Positions 15,879 through 24,280 of a stretch of 64,000 nucleotides of DNA are shown here, in pieces (position 1 is the first letter of the stretch; the number at the start of each line of letters is the position of its first letter). The stretch spans positions 1 to 64,000 of the forward strand of contig CAZRNR010000001.1 of NCBI GenBank assembly GCA_964601505.1, written 5' to 3'. The translations under genes were made by a program, and so were the position numbers. Under the pieces are notes generated by a model. The model did not search any database and had not been told where the DNA came from. It saw nothing but the letters and a program-made list of their open reading frames with translations. Source of the stretch: DRWZ01 sp964601505. Lineage in GTDB: Bacteria > Calescibacteriota > Calescibacteriia > Calescibacteriales > Calescibacteriaceae.

Positions 15879-16068
15879 AATACACTTCATTATTATTTTT
15901 TTAGTCTTTCACATTATGATGAAAAATGGCTTAAAAATTTTACTTAATTTAGTTTTAATTCTCATTTGATTTGGGTTAATTCTTTTTATTGGAACCAAGA
16001 TTTTTATTTTTTAATAAGAAATAAGGATTTTTGCACCATGATTTTTGATTGATGTGTTGAATTCCCAT

Positions 16069-16365
16069 TTATTTTTCTCCAATTATATATTTGCATCCTC
16101 CTTTACCAACTTCTGCGGCATGGACCTCATCTTTAAAAACATCAAATCTGTCTCCTTTTTTAAAGATGTACTCTTTACCTTGTGAAACTATTTTTATCTC
16201 ACCTTCAAGTACTATGTGTGCTGAATAGAAATTATGTGTATGATCGTGATATTTGGTCCCTTCCGCGTCAAACCAAATATATACTTTCTGAAAACCCTCA
16301 TCCTTTAATATCTTTTTGATTTCATCAGAGGATAAATTCCTATACTTTTTGTTTTCAACTAACAT
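16069..16365 (-). CDS. Small single-domain cupin protein
   Basis: 98 residues forming one cupin barrel. The metal-binding motif reads HDHTHNFYSAHIVLEGE and the second motif GDRFDVFKDEVHAAEVG, so three His and a Glu/Asp are in the expected positions. No signal peptide is visible, so it is probably cytoplasmic. Such small cupins include sugar isomerases, sensors and dioxygenase-like proteins; the function cannot be chosen here. The gene stands alone, transcribed away from hisS. Confidence 0.75.
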   Translation of the reverse strand: MLVENKKYRNLSSDEIKKILKDEGFQKVYIWFDAEGTKYHDHTHNFYSAHIVLEGEIKIVSQGKEYIFKKGDRFDVFKDEVHAAEVGKGGCKYIIGEK

Positions 16366-16545
16366 GTTTTTATGTCTTGAAATATCTTAATATTATAATT
16401 CGAATTATTTTCAATAATAGAAATTTGAACTTATGGTTTGCAATGAATTTTAAACTTTTTATATTTATATTTTTGGTCTTTCATCTTTCTTCATTCTTGC
16501 AAATATTGTATCAGTGGATGCTCCGATTATCTTTAGTTTTTACTT

Positions 16546-17823
16546 ATGCAGACAATAAAGGGAACTTACGATGCCTTTGGTGATAACCTAAAGAAAATTA
16601 TTTTTCTTGAGAATTCTGCTCGTAGTTTCTTCTCCTCTTTTGATTTTCAAGAAGTAAGGACACCAATAATAGAGTATCAGGAAGTATTTATAAAATCTCT
16701 GGGGGATGTTTCCGACATAGTTATGCACCAGCTTTATTCCTTTAAGGATAAGGATGATAGTCTTGTTGTTTTACGTCCAGAAGGAACTGCACCTGCGGTT
16801 AGGTTTTATATAAAAAACCTACAGTATTCTGAACCACGAGCAAAAGTTTTTTACATAGGTCCTATGTTCAGACGGGAAAAACCACAGAAGGGAAGATATA
16901 GGCAGTTTCACCAGATAGGATGTGAAATATTCGGATTTGATTCTCCTGAGTCAGATGCCTATTTGATATATCTAGCAAGCAAATTCCTTGACAGTCTAAA
17001 TATTGAATATATCATTTCTATTAACTCTGTTGGTTGCAGGATTTGCAGACCCAAATATTCTGAAAAAATTAGGCAGTATACTGAAAACAAAGATCTTTGT
17101 CCAGATTGCATTCGTAGAAGAAAGGAGAATCCTTTAAGAATCCTCGATTGCAAGGTAGATTCAGAAAAGCTGCAAGATATTCCGTTGATAAATGATTTTT
17201 GGTGTGAAAAATGTAGGGAGAAATTTGAGCAAGTTTGTAAGTATCTTTCTGATTTTTCTCTTAAATTTAGGCATGAGCCCAAGCTTGTCAGAGGACTTGA
17301 TTATTACACTGGCCTTGTTTTTGAGTTTTTCCATCCATCTGACCAAAAAAGTGCAATCTTGGCTGGGGGACGGTATGATTATCTCGTTGAGTTCATGGGT
17401 GGAAATCCAACCCCCGCTTGTGGTTTCGCTATAGGCGTTGAGAGAGTTTCAAACTACATACAGAATCTAACTCAAACTCAGCGTCAAGGTGTTTTTATTT
17501 CATACCTCCAAGATGCTAAAGATTTCGCTTTTTTAGTATTTAAAACCATGAATGAAATAAGAAACAAACCAATTGGAAACCAATTCAAAATCCAGCCATA
17601 CTACAGAGAGTTTATTAATTCTATACGAGATAGAATAGATATAAACCTTGAACCTTTTAAAGGCTTTAAAGCCCAATTACGCTATGCCGATGGAAGATTA
17701 TATAAGTTCGTTGTTATATTGGGGAAAGATGAGGTCACAGGTGAATTTTTATCTGTGAAAAATCTTGACGGATCTGAACAATTCAAAATTCCTCTTAAGG
17801 AGCTTATCAGTCTTCTCTCATAA
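16546..17823 (+). CDS. hisS: Histidine--tRNA ligase
   Basis: A class II aminoacyl-tRNA synthetase of 425 residues that charges tRNA-His. It starts with the typical QTIKGTYDAFGD. Motif 2 is FYIGPMFRREKPQKGRYRQF, the HisA/HisB motifs are LVRGLDYYTGLVFEF, and motif 3 is AGGRYDYL followed by GFAIGVERV. The C-terminal anticodon-binding domain (about 330-425) carries LRYADGRLYKFVVILGKDEV. A four-Cys group in the middle (CRICRPK, CPDC, CEKC) suggests a bound metal in the insertion domain. Start ATG 16546 has no ribosome site. A 68-codon frame overlapping the start from 16377 looks spurious. Confidence 0.93.
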   Translation: MQTIKGTYDAFGDNLKKIIFLENSARSFFSSFDFQEVRTPIIEYQEVFIKSLGDVSDIVMHQLYSFKDKDDSLVVLRPEGTAPAVRFYIKNLQYSEPRAKVFYIGPMFRREKPQKGRYRQFHQIGCEIFGFDSPESDAYLIYLASKFLDSLNIEYIISINSVGCRICRPKYSEKIRQYTENKDLCPDCIRRRKENPLRILDCKVDSEKLQDIPLINDFWCEKCREKFEQVCKYLSDFSLKFRHEPKLVRGLDYYTGLVFEFFHPSDQKSAILAGGRYDYLVEFMGGNPTPACGFAIGVERVSNYIQNLTQTQRQGVFISYLQDAKDFAFLVFKTMNEIRNKPIGNQFKIQPYYREFINSIRDRIDINLEPFKGFKAQLRYADGRLYKFVVILGKDEVTGEFLSVKNLDGSEQFKIPLKELISLLS

Positions 17824-17916
17824 TGATTTATCACCTGAGTATTTCAAGATTAATGGAAAAATATTTTCGGAAAGTATATATTCCCTTTAGAAAATATAAA
17901 ATTCTATCCAAGGAGT

Positions 17917-17939
17917 TAGCTTCGGTTTATCTGAGGCTA
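17917..17939 (+). promoter_or_regulatory. Hairpin in the 5' leader of the cold-shock gene
   Basis: TAGCTTCGG and CTGAGGCTA pair over 9 positions (two G-U) around a 5-nt loop. It lies 12 nt before the AAGGAGG site of the cold-shock gene. A TATAAA box at 17895-17900 would start an mRNA just before it. Temperature-dependent leader folding is plausible. Confidence 0.4.
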
Positions 17940-17968
17940 TCCCCTTTTGTTAAGGAGGAAATAATGTA

Positions 17969-18247
17969 ATGAGGATCAAAGGTAGAGTAAAATGGTTTAA
18001 CTCAAAAAAGGGTTTTGGTTTTATAACAAAAGAAGATGGTTCTGGAGATGTTTTTGTCCATTGGACTGACATAAGGTCGGAAGGCTTCAAAACCTTGAAT
18101 GAAGGAGAAGAGGTTGAGTTCGAGGAGAAAGCTGATGAAAAAGGAACAAAAGCAGTAGATGTAGTAAGGCTCACTCAGAAGTCTTCCCCAAAAGGTGGAG
18201 GTGTTGGAAGAAAACCAATGAAACAGGGTGGACCAAGATCAAGATAG
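17969..18247 (+). CDS. Cold-shock domain protein (Csp family)
   Basis: 92 residues: a standard 66-residue cold-shock domain followed by a Gly/Lys/Arg-rich tail (KGGGVGRKPMKQGG) like those of nucleic-acid chaperones. RNP1 is KGFGFI and RNP2 is VFVHW. It binds single-stranded RNA or DNA and melts structure. The ribosome site AAGGAGG (17952-17958) is strong. It lies 5 nt before an ATG-TAA start-stop pair (17964-17969), whose stop overlaps the real ATG at 17969, an unusual arrangement. A 9-bp leader hairpin lies upstream. Confidence 0.9.
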   Translation: MRIKGRVKWFNSKKGFGFITKEDGSGDVFVHWTDIRSEGFKTLNEGEEVEFEEKADEKGTKAVDVVRLTQKSSPKGGGVGRKPMKQGGPRSR

Positions 18248-18286
18248 TTTTTCGTTCTTTATCATCTTTAAATTCCTTTTTCTTGT

Positions 18287-18304
18287 ATCCCAAAGTGTTG
18301 GGAT
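18287..18304 (+). terminator. Possible terminator hairpin after the cold-shock gene
   Basis: ATCCCAA/TTGGGAT is a perfect 7-bp stem with a 4-nt loop, 40 bp after the csp stop. Only a short T stretch follows, so it is a weak candidate. Confidence 0.35.
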
Positions 18305-18547
18305 TTCAAGACTAGATTGCTTTCCTTACTTCCTATGTGAATTCTGCATTCGAAAACCCCCTAGAAGCAAACTGAATAAATATGTAAGAGTTCCGGATTG
18401 TCATTTAGATTTATCAAACCAGATGTAAATTGTATAGCTTCCGTTGAGATAAGTAAAGCATTTTTGTAGGATATGAGGCACGCTTATTGGTATAAAGATT
18501 TTTATTTAGTTACATTAAAAGAATAAGCAATTTATTTTTCTATTTGT

Positions 18548-19066
18548 TCATATTATCTCAATATGAACTTCTTTGTTTGAGTATATGGATATTTCTCCGG
18601 ATATTTCTATTGCTTCTTTTGCAATTTCTTCTGCGGATAGGTTAGTGTGTTTGTAGAGTGCTTTGGCTACTGCTAATGCAATGGGACCTCCTGATCCTAT
18701 TGCGGCGATGTTTTCATCAGGTTGTATTACATCACCGTTCCCGGATATTACGAGTATTTGGCTTTTGTTTGCTACAATTAGCATAGCCTGGAGTTGTCTT
18801 AGAACTCTATCTGTTCTCCATTCTTTTGCAAGTTCAACCGCAGATCTTACGAGGTTTCCTGAGTGCTCTTGGAGTTTTCTCTCAAATCTTTCAAGGAGTG
18901 CCATTGAATCTGCAGTACTTCCTGCAAAGCCAGCAAGAACTTGTCCATTATAAATTTTCCTGACTTTTTTTGTGTTGTGTTTGAATATTGTATCCCCTAG
19001 TGTCATTTGGCCATCTGATGCCATGACTACCTTATCATATCTCATAAGGGCTAAAACTGTTGTCAA
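18548..19066 (-). CDS. hslV: ATP-dependent protease proteolytic subunit HslV (ClpQ)
   Basis: 172 residues of the N-terminal-nucleophile protease that assembles with the HslU ATPase to degrade unfolded proteins. The start is TTG at 19066-19064, which gives M-T-T-V; removal of Met exposes the catalytic Thr, as the family requires. The conserved DKVVMASDGQMTLGDT, VRKIYNGQVLAGFAGSTADSMALLERFE and AAIGSGGPIALAVAKAL follow. The TTG lies 9 nt after the CCA end of tRNA-Asp on the same strand, with no ribosome site, so the mRNA probably comes from processing of an rnpB/tRNA-Asp/hslV transcript. No hslU is adjacent, although the two genes usually are. Confidence 0.93.
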   Translation of the reverse strand: MTTVLALMRYDKVVMASDGQMTLGDTIFKHNTKKVRKIYNGQVLAGFAGSTADSMALLERFERKLQEHSGNLVRSAVELAKEWRTDRVLRQLQAMLIVANKSQILVISGNGDVIQPDENIAAIGSGGPIALAVAKALYKHTNLSAEEIAKEAIEISGEISIYSNKEVHIEII

Positions 19067-19075
19067 GGGAATTGA

Positions 19076-19152
19076 TGGCGGGGCTGACGGGACTTGAACC
19101 CGCGACCTCCGGCTTGACAGACCGGCGTTCTAACCAACTGAACTACAGCCCC
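19076..19152 (-). tRNA. tRNA-Asp(GTC)
   Basis: Minus-strand cloverleaf: acceptor GGGGCTG/CAGCCCC, anticodon stem CCGGT/GCCGG-type with loop CTGTCAA giving GTC, T arm CGGGTTCAAGTCCCG, discriminator G. CCA is encoded, unlike the other three tRNAs in this window. It lies 68 nt after rnpB and 9 nt before hslV. Confidence 0.95.
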
Positions 19153-19220
19153 AGAAGGAAAATAAAAAATTATTAATAATAAAGTGAATACACGGAAAAC
19201 TAAATTCAGGAAAGTTTTTT

Positions 19221-19612
19221 AGGATTGAGAAATAAGCCGGCTTCTGTATCCGAAGGGCATTCATCTGAGCGATCTACCCAGGGGGAAAAGGGAATACAGG
19301 GAATCCCCGGGGAGTTAAAACTCCCACTCCCCCTTTACTTGATCTTGCTCGGAGAAGGGTTTGCCGAAGAACTTGGTTGCCCAAGCTCTTTGTGTGCTCT
19401 TACCACACATTTTCACCCTTACTTTGCAGGTTAAAACCTGCAAAGCGGTTTATTTTCTGTGGCACTTTCCAATGCACTCGCATTCCGACTACGCTCCAAG
19501 AGCTTAATCGGTTCTCCCCCTGTATGTGAGGCCGGACTTTCCTACCAGTAGGTTTCGACATCGGCTCATCACCCATGCCTCCACCTACTGATTGCCCTTC
19601 TATCTCAATCCT
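19221..19612 (-). ncRNA. rnpB: RNase P RNA (class A)
   Basis: The minus strand carries the conserved RNase P RNA segments in order: TAGGAAAGTCCGGCC, CACAGAAA, AAGGGTGAAAATGTGTGGTAAGAGC, GGCAACC, AAACCC, and near the 3' end GATGAATGCC and ACAGAAGCCGGCTTA. The ends pair as a 10-bp P1 helix (19603-19612 with 19221-19230), which sets the limits at about 392 nt. It is the catalytic RNA that matures tRNA 5' ends and here precedes a tRNA gene on the same strand. ORFs across this stretch are spurious. Confidence 0.93.
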
Positions 19613-19635
19613 AAACAAAAATTTAGTAAATAAAA

Positions 19636-19791
19636 TTATTTTTCTCCTATAAACTGAATCTTTACGTTTCCTGGAGCTATGTTCATTTCCTTTGATATGA
19701 TAAACGAGTTTTTCTTATTTCCAAAATGTCTGTAAATTCTTTCTATTCCATTTATTGATGAGACCTGATAGAAATTGCTTTGTTGAAATTT
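19636..19791 (-). pseudogene. Possible gene remnant just upstream of rnpB
   Basis: An open stretch of 51 codons without an obvious start ends in TAA at 19638-19636, 24 nt before rnpB. It reads like real protein: SSINGIERIYRHFGNKK, then EMNIAPGNVKIQFIGEK. The last part loosely resembles the C-terminal end of RNase Y (EYPGQIKVTVIRE), but this is weak. It may be the tail of a decayed or frameshifted gene, or chance. Confidence 0.25.
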
Positions 19792-19907
19792 TCATTTTTC
19801 TCGAATTAAACAAAATACAAGAGAATATTGCAATTTGCAAAAGAAAAATAAAATGATTTTTCAAATGTAGATATTTAGTTTGGTTTTGTATATTATTTAA
19901 AATCATA

Positions 19908-21371
19908 ATGCAAGAAATTAAAAGTAAGCACATTGAAGAATCTGTTAGGATAACCGGAGGACAGAAGGTTCCACTTCTTATAAATGGTGAATTTGTGAGC
20001 ACATCAAAAACTTTTTTTACTATTGATCCATCTATAGATCATCAGATAGCGGAAATATGTGAAGCTGGGGAGAGTGAGGTCAATTCAGCTGTTGAGAGTG
20101 CAAAAAATGCATTCGAAACTTGGTCTGAACTACAACCGCGTGAGAGAGCTAAATATCTGAAAAAATTCGCAGATTCTATAAAAGATATGAAAGATTATCA
20201 GGTTGCTGAAATGCTTGATTCTGGTTTGCCAAGATCTATATCCTCAAGGATTTCTATGGGAGCTATCAGAAGAGCGTTTGAATACTACGCAGAATGGTGT
20301 GATAAGATAACATCAGATGTGGTAAGCATAAGTAATCAGAGTCTTGATTTTACTCTAAAAGAACCTTTTGGTGTAGTTGGTGTTATAACATCTTGGAATG
20401 TTCCTGGAATGTTCCTTGGTGGGAAAGTTGCTCCAGCTTTGGCAGCTGGTAATACGGTTGTTATAAAACCATCAGAATACTCATCTTTACCGGCATATGT
20501 ATTTTCGAAGATTGCAAAAGAAATATTTCCCCCAGGTGTGATAAATGTTGTTTTTGGAGGCTCTGAAACTGGAAAAGCTCTAGTTTCTCATAAAGATGTT
20601 TGGGTCGTATCTTTTACAGGAGGAACAGAAGTAGGAGATAAAATAGTTAAACAAGGCGGGATAAAAAAATACATTCTAGAACTTGGCGGAAAGTCCCCGA
20701 ATATAATCTTTGATGATGCTAATCTTGATTCTGCCGTCTTTATGTCAGCTGTAGGTATGTTCTCACTTTCTGGTCAGATGTGTGCTGCATCTTCAAGAAT
20801 CTTTGTTCACAAAAAAGTCTATAAAGATTTCATTGAAAAGTTCTTAGATGTTGCAAGGGGTTTTGCAGTTGGTGATCCTTTCGATCCTTCTGTTCTTGCT
20901 GGACCGCTTATAAGTGAAAGGCAGATGCAAAAGGTCGCTCAGTATGTTGAGGAAGGTAAAAAAGCAGGTGGAAAGATTCTTATTGGTGGACGGAGATTAT
21001 CTAAGTTTGATTCGGGATACTTCTTTGAACCTACAGTTTTCGTTGATATACCTCATGATTCAAAGTTGGCTCAAGATGAGATCTTTGGCCCGGTCTTATG
21101 TATTTTCCAGTTCGAATCGGAGGATGAAGTGATATCTTATGCTAATTCAACCAGATTCGGACTTTCTGCTGCTATATTCACACGCGATATCTCAAGAGCT
21201 ATAAGAACAGCTAAAAAGCTAAAAGCTGGAACTGTTTGGATAAATACATATGGAATAATACCTCATAATGCACCTTGGGGAGGTTATAAAGCATCTGGCA
21301 TCGGTAGAGAAGGAGGAAAAGAAGGTATAGAAGAAATGCTGCAGATCAAAAATGTTTATATAAACCTTTGA
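19908..21371 (+). CDS. NAD(P)-dependent aldehyde dehydrogenase
   Basis: 487 residues, the usual ALDH length. Conserved parts are SWNVPGMF and KVAPALAAGNTVVIKPSE in the cofactor domain, FTGGTEVG, the general-base Glu in ELGGKSPNIIFDDA (about residue 257) and the catalytic Cys in SGQMCAASSR (about 290). EIFGPVLCIF and PWGGYKASGIGREGGKEGI follow. It oxidises an aldehyde to an acid in the cytoplasm; betaine-aldehyde or broad-range aldehydes are typical for this subgroup, but the substrate cannot be fixed. It stands alone, with rnpB diverging upstream. No ribosome site is seen; TATTAT at 19891-19896 is 11 nt upstream. Confidence 0.9.
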   Translation: MQEIKSKHIEESVRITGGQKVPLLINGEFVSTSKTFFTIDPSIDHQIAEICEAGESEVNSAVESAKNAFETWSELQPRERAKYLKKFADSIKDMKDYQVAEMLDSGLPRSISSRISMGAIRRAFEYYAEWCDKITSDVVSISNQSLDFTLKEPFGVVGVITSWNVPGMFLGGKVAPALAAGNTVVIKPSEYSSLPAYVFSKIAKEIFPPGVINVVFGGSETGKALVSHKDVWVVSFTGGTEVGDKIVKQGGIKKYILELGGKSPNIIFDDANLDSAVFMSAVGMFSLSGQMCAASSRIFVHKKVYKDFIEKFLDVARGFAVGDPFDPSVLAGPLISERQMQKVAQYVEEGKKAGGKILIGGRRLSKFDSGYFFEPTVFVDIPHDSKLAQDEIFGPVLCIFQFESEDEVISYANSTRFGLSAAIFTRDISRAIRTAKKLKAGTVWINTYGIIPHNAPWGGYKASGIGREGGKEGIEEMLQIKNVYINL

Positions 21372-21407
21372 TTTGTATATTTTTAAATTTGAATTGAAGG
21401 AATTTTC

Positions 21408-22346
21408 TTAATGAATAACAGATTTGAACCAGTTTATAGTTCTTTTTAGCCCTTCTATCAACGGTGTTTTTGGTTCCCATTTCACAATTGTTTTTATTTT
21501 TGTTATATCTGGTCTTCTTCTCCGGGGATCATCTTCAAGTTTCGGCAAAAACTCTATTTGTGATTTTGAATTTGTTATTTCTTTTATTATCTCTGCAAGT
21601 TCTAAGACGGTATATTCTTCTGGATTACCTATGTTGAAAACTTCTCCAGCAATGTTTGGTTCTATCGAAATCTTGAATATTCCTTCAACCAGATCTTTTA
21701 CATAGCAAAAGCTCCTCGTTTGTTTCCCATCTCCAAATATTTTTATTTTTTCACCCTTGAGGCAAGCCGTTATGAATGATGGTATCACTCTGCCATCTTC
21801 TTGTCTCATCCGTTCTCCATATGTATTGAATATCCTGAGTACTCTTACATCTATTTTATGTTCTCTAAAGTAAGCCATGGATAAAGCTTCTGCAAATCTT
21901 TTAGCTTCATCATAGACACTTCTTGGACCGATTGGATTTACATTTCCCCAGTACGTTTCTTTTTGAGGATGAATTTCTGGATCTCCATATACTTCAGAAG
22001 TTGAGGCTAAAACATACCTTGACTTCTTTTCTTTTGCAAGTCCGAGTGTGTTCAGCGTTCCTATAGAATCTACCTTCATTGTATGTATCGGATGTCTAAA
22101 ATAGTCTTTAGGAGATGCTGGAGAAGCAAAGTGTAGTATTATATCTAATTTACCCTGTACATATATAAAATTTGTGACATCATATCTTATGAACCTAAAA
22201 TTTGGATTTCCAAAAAGATGTGAAATGTTCTCTGGAGATCCTGTAAGAAAATTATCAAGTCCGATTACTTCAAATCCCTCATCAAGGAATTTTTCACATA
22301 AATGCGAACCTATAAATCCTGCAGCTCCAGTTATAAGAACTCTCAT
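21408..22346 (-). CDS. UDP-glucuronate decarboxylase-like SDR epimerase
   Basis: 312 residues of the extended short-chain dehydrogenase family. The NAD site is GAAGFIGSHL and the catalytic Tyr/Lys are in SVYDEAKRFAEA. LHFASPASPKDYFRHPIHTMKVDSIG and FNTYGERMRQEDGRVIPSFI are characteristic of UDP-xylose synthase, which converts UDP-glucuronate to UDP-xylose. The C-terminal DDPRRRRPDI also fits. It would supply a pentose for surface polysaccharide. TATAAG lies 6 nt before ATG. A nucleotide-sugar dehydrogenase lies about 2 kb away on the other strand, but it is not of the UDP-glucose type. Confidence 0.85.
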   Translation of the reverse strand: MRVLITGAAGFIGSHLCEKFLDEGFEVIGLDNFLTGSPENISHLFGNPNFRFIRYDVTNFIYVQGKLDIILHFASPASPKDYFRHPIHTMKVDSIGTLNTLGLAKEKKSRYVLASTSEVYGDPEIHPQKETYWGNVNPIGPRSVYDEAKRFAEALSMAYFREHKIDVRVLRIFNTYGERMRQEDGRVIPSFITACLKGEKIKIFGDGKQTRSFCYVKDLVEGIFKISIEPNIAGEVFNIGNPEEYTVLELAEIIKEITNSKSQIEFLPKLEDDPRRRRPDITKIKTIVKWEPKTPLIEGLKRTINWFKSVIH

Positions 22347-22678
22347 TTTCTGCTTATATGCGTATTTTTTTTCATTTTTTAATTATTCCAGAATTTTTGA
22401 ATTTCCTAATTCAATAGCGTCTGATGTATTAATGGATTGTTAAGAAAGAATTTTTCTTCAATGGATTTTGCTTATTTTGAACTTTACTTTATATATTAAA
22501 ATTATAAAATTATATAAAATTGAGATCTTCCAAGTCTTGAAACGTGATTAATTTATAAATTTTATTCGTGTTTAGACAAATTCGAATATATTAAATTGCT
22601 CTTTGTATGGATTCCTGGATATTTATTGAATTTGACCTTTGCTTCAACTTTGCTTTGATTTTGAGACTTTCCAAAATT
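22347..22678. other. Intergenic region
   Basis: About 330 bp of AT-rich DNA between two minus-strand genes. I see only a short hairpin, TTGAATT/AATTCAA (about 22397-22414). No gene is supported. Confidence 0.5.
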
Positions 22679-24211
22679 TTAGAATTTGAAGTTACTTATG
22701 AGTTCGGAAAGTCTTTTCGCATATTCTCTGAGTCCTTTTAGTTTATTCTTAAGGTCTTCAAGGGATTTTCTTGAATCATCAAGTATAGCCGATACACGCG
22801 TGATTGATCTTGCTATTTCTGCTCCAGCTCTTTCTTGTTGTGTAAAAGCAGCGGATATTGAACTAACCTGATCTTTTGTTTTTGAGAATTTTTCCTGTAT
22901 TTTAGAAAGAGATTTTATACCATCAGATACTATTTTTGTGTTCTCTTCAACTTTTTGAGTGACTTTAATTATATTCTCTGTGGTTTTGGCAACCGTGTTC
23001 CCAAATTGTGATATATTTGAGGATATTTCTTTTGCTAGTTGAAAGGTTCTTCCTGCTAGTCTCCTCACTTCATCTGCTACTACTGCAAATCCTTTCCCGT
23101 GTTCCCCAGCCCGTGCCGCCTCTATTGAAGCGTTCAAAGCAAGCAAATTTGTCTGATCTGTTATATCTGTTATAGCTGATACGAATCCTTCTATCTTCTT
23201 CCTCATTTCCTCAACCCTGCTTATATCTGAAGTTATATTTTTAAGCCTTGATGTAAAATCCACTATTGTCTGCAAGGAAGAATTTATAATCTTAGTCCTG
23301 TCGGAAAATATTTCGTAAGATTCTTCGGTTATTCCTGATACATGACTAAGATTTTTAGTGGATTCGGAAATTGTGGAAGAGAATTCTTCACTTGCAGTTG
23401 ATATCCTCGATAGCTCTAATATCTGCTCAGATATTTTTTCTGAAAAATCATCTATAAGTTTATATGTCTCATCTGAAAACTCATCTACTCTTTGAGCTAT
23501 TTCTGAAAAGTATTTTATTATTTCTATAAGTTTTTTCAAGAATTGGTTGAAATTTCCACAAAGTTCTCCTATTTCATCTTTACCTGAGTAACTCAGGAAC
23601 TTTCTTAAATCAGTTGCTCCTTCTGCTACTTCCTTAAGCCTTCTTGAGACATTCATTAAGTTTTTATGTACCTGTATGCCGTAAAGCATACCTATTGTAG
23701 AGATGAATATTATGGAAAAAATAACAGATAAGATTATTGTTATGTTTTGAATCCTTACTATATCTTTTATCCTTTCTGAGTAATTTGTTTGAAGATTGAT
23801 GAAACTTCCGGAAAGAATGTTACTAGAATCTGCTAAATTAGCTACATCTTCTGGTGAAAATTCGGAAACTTTCGACATTTTCTGAACCATATCATTAAAA
23901 CTTTTTAACTTACCCTCTATATCTTTAGTATCTACACCTAGTCTTTTTATCTTTTCTACCCTTTGGGATATCTCTTCAAAGACTGGTATTATGTTCCCAA
24001 GAACATCTGGAGCAGAGAACTTTACAGCTTGGTCTATGCCTCGAGATATTTCGTTCATTAGCATTTTAACTTCTATCAGCTCACCATAATTTACTGCTAT
24101 TGAGGATATTCTCTGACCACCTATGAATATTATGACCCCCGCTATGAAGAAAAACCCTGATCCCAGAATAAAACCTAATATAATTCTTTCTCTTATCCCA
24201 AGCTTTATCAT
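22679..24211 (-). CDS. Methyl-accepting chemotaxis protein
   Basis: 510 residues. One transmembrane segment lies at about 10-32, a small periplasmic four-helix-type sensor region at 33-150, and a second membrane segment at about 153-177. A HAMP domain follows (RRLKEVAEGATDLRKFLSYSGKDEIGELCGNFN), then a long signalling coiled coil. The hairpin tip reads ITDQTNLLALNASIEAARAGEHGKGFAVVADEVRRLAGRT, which contacts CheA/CheW. It relays an unknown periplasmic signal to the motility system. No CheA/W/Y genes are nearby; a CheR gene lies at 44.3 kb. Confidence 0.92.
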   Translation of the reverse strand: MIKLGIRERIILGFILGSGFFFIAGVIIFIGGQRISSIAVNYGELIEVKMLMNEISRGIDQAVKFSAPDVLGNIIPVFEEISQRVEKIKRLGVDTKDIEGKLKSFNDMVQKMSKVSEFSPEDVANLADSSNILSGSFINLQTNYSERIKDIVRIQNITIILSVIFSIIFISTIGMLYGIQVHKNLMNVSRRLKEVAEGATDLRKFLSYSGKDEIGELCGNFNQFLKKLIEIIKYFSEIAQRVDEFSDETYKLIDDFSEKISEQILELSRISTASEEFSSTISESTKNLSHVSGITEESYEIFSDRTKIINSSLQTIVDFTSRLKNITSDISRVEEMRKKIEGFVSAITDITDQTNLLALNASIEAARAGEHGKGFAVVADEVRRLAGRTFQLAKEISSNISQFGNTVAKTTENIIKVTQKVEENTKIVSDGIKSLSKIQEKFSKTKDQVSSISAAFTQQERAGAEIARSITRVSAILDDSRKSLEDLKNKLKGLREYAKRLSELISNFKF

Positions 24212-24280
24212 AGTAAAAAAAAATTTAAAAATTTATGAAAAAATTATGTTTCCTTTCCGCTGTTCAAAATTTTGTGTTAA

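Larger units (their letters stand above)
15326..16068. other. 740-bp region without genes, holding structured and mobile-element-like DNA
   Basis: No ORF is credible. From left to right it holds a G-rich foldable block (15382-15445), a perfect 20-bp tandem duplication (15607-15646), a degenerate IS605-like hairpin (15681-15716) and a better preserved omega-RNA-like segment ending in an IS605-type right end (to 15878). The last 190 bp are plain AT-rich sequence. Confidence 0.6.

Noticed and set aside
15800..15880. CRISPR-like GTTGAAAC motif
   Set aside because: GTTGAAACAGGAA occurs once, with no repeat-spacer structure; it belongs to the IS605-like end.
16377..16583. 68-codon ORF before hisS
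   Set aside because: Overlaps the hisS start in another frame and is low-complexity hydrophobic.
18228..18428. 66-codon ORF after the cold-shock gene
   Set aside because: Overlaps the csp end; no start context or protein-like pattern.
19225..19618. ORFs of 69 and 72 codons
   Set aside because: They lie inside RNase P RNA.
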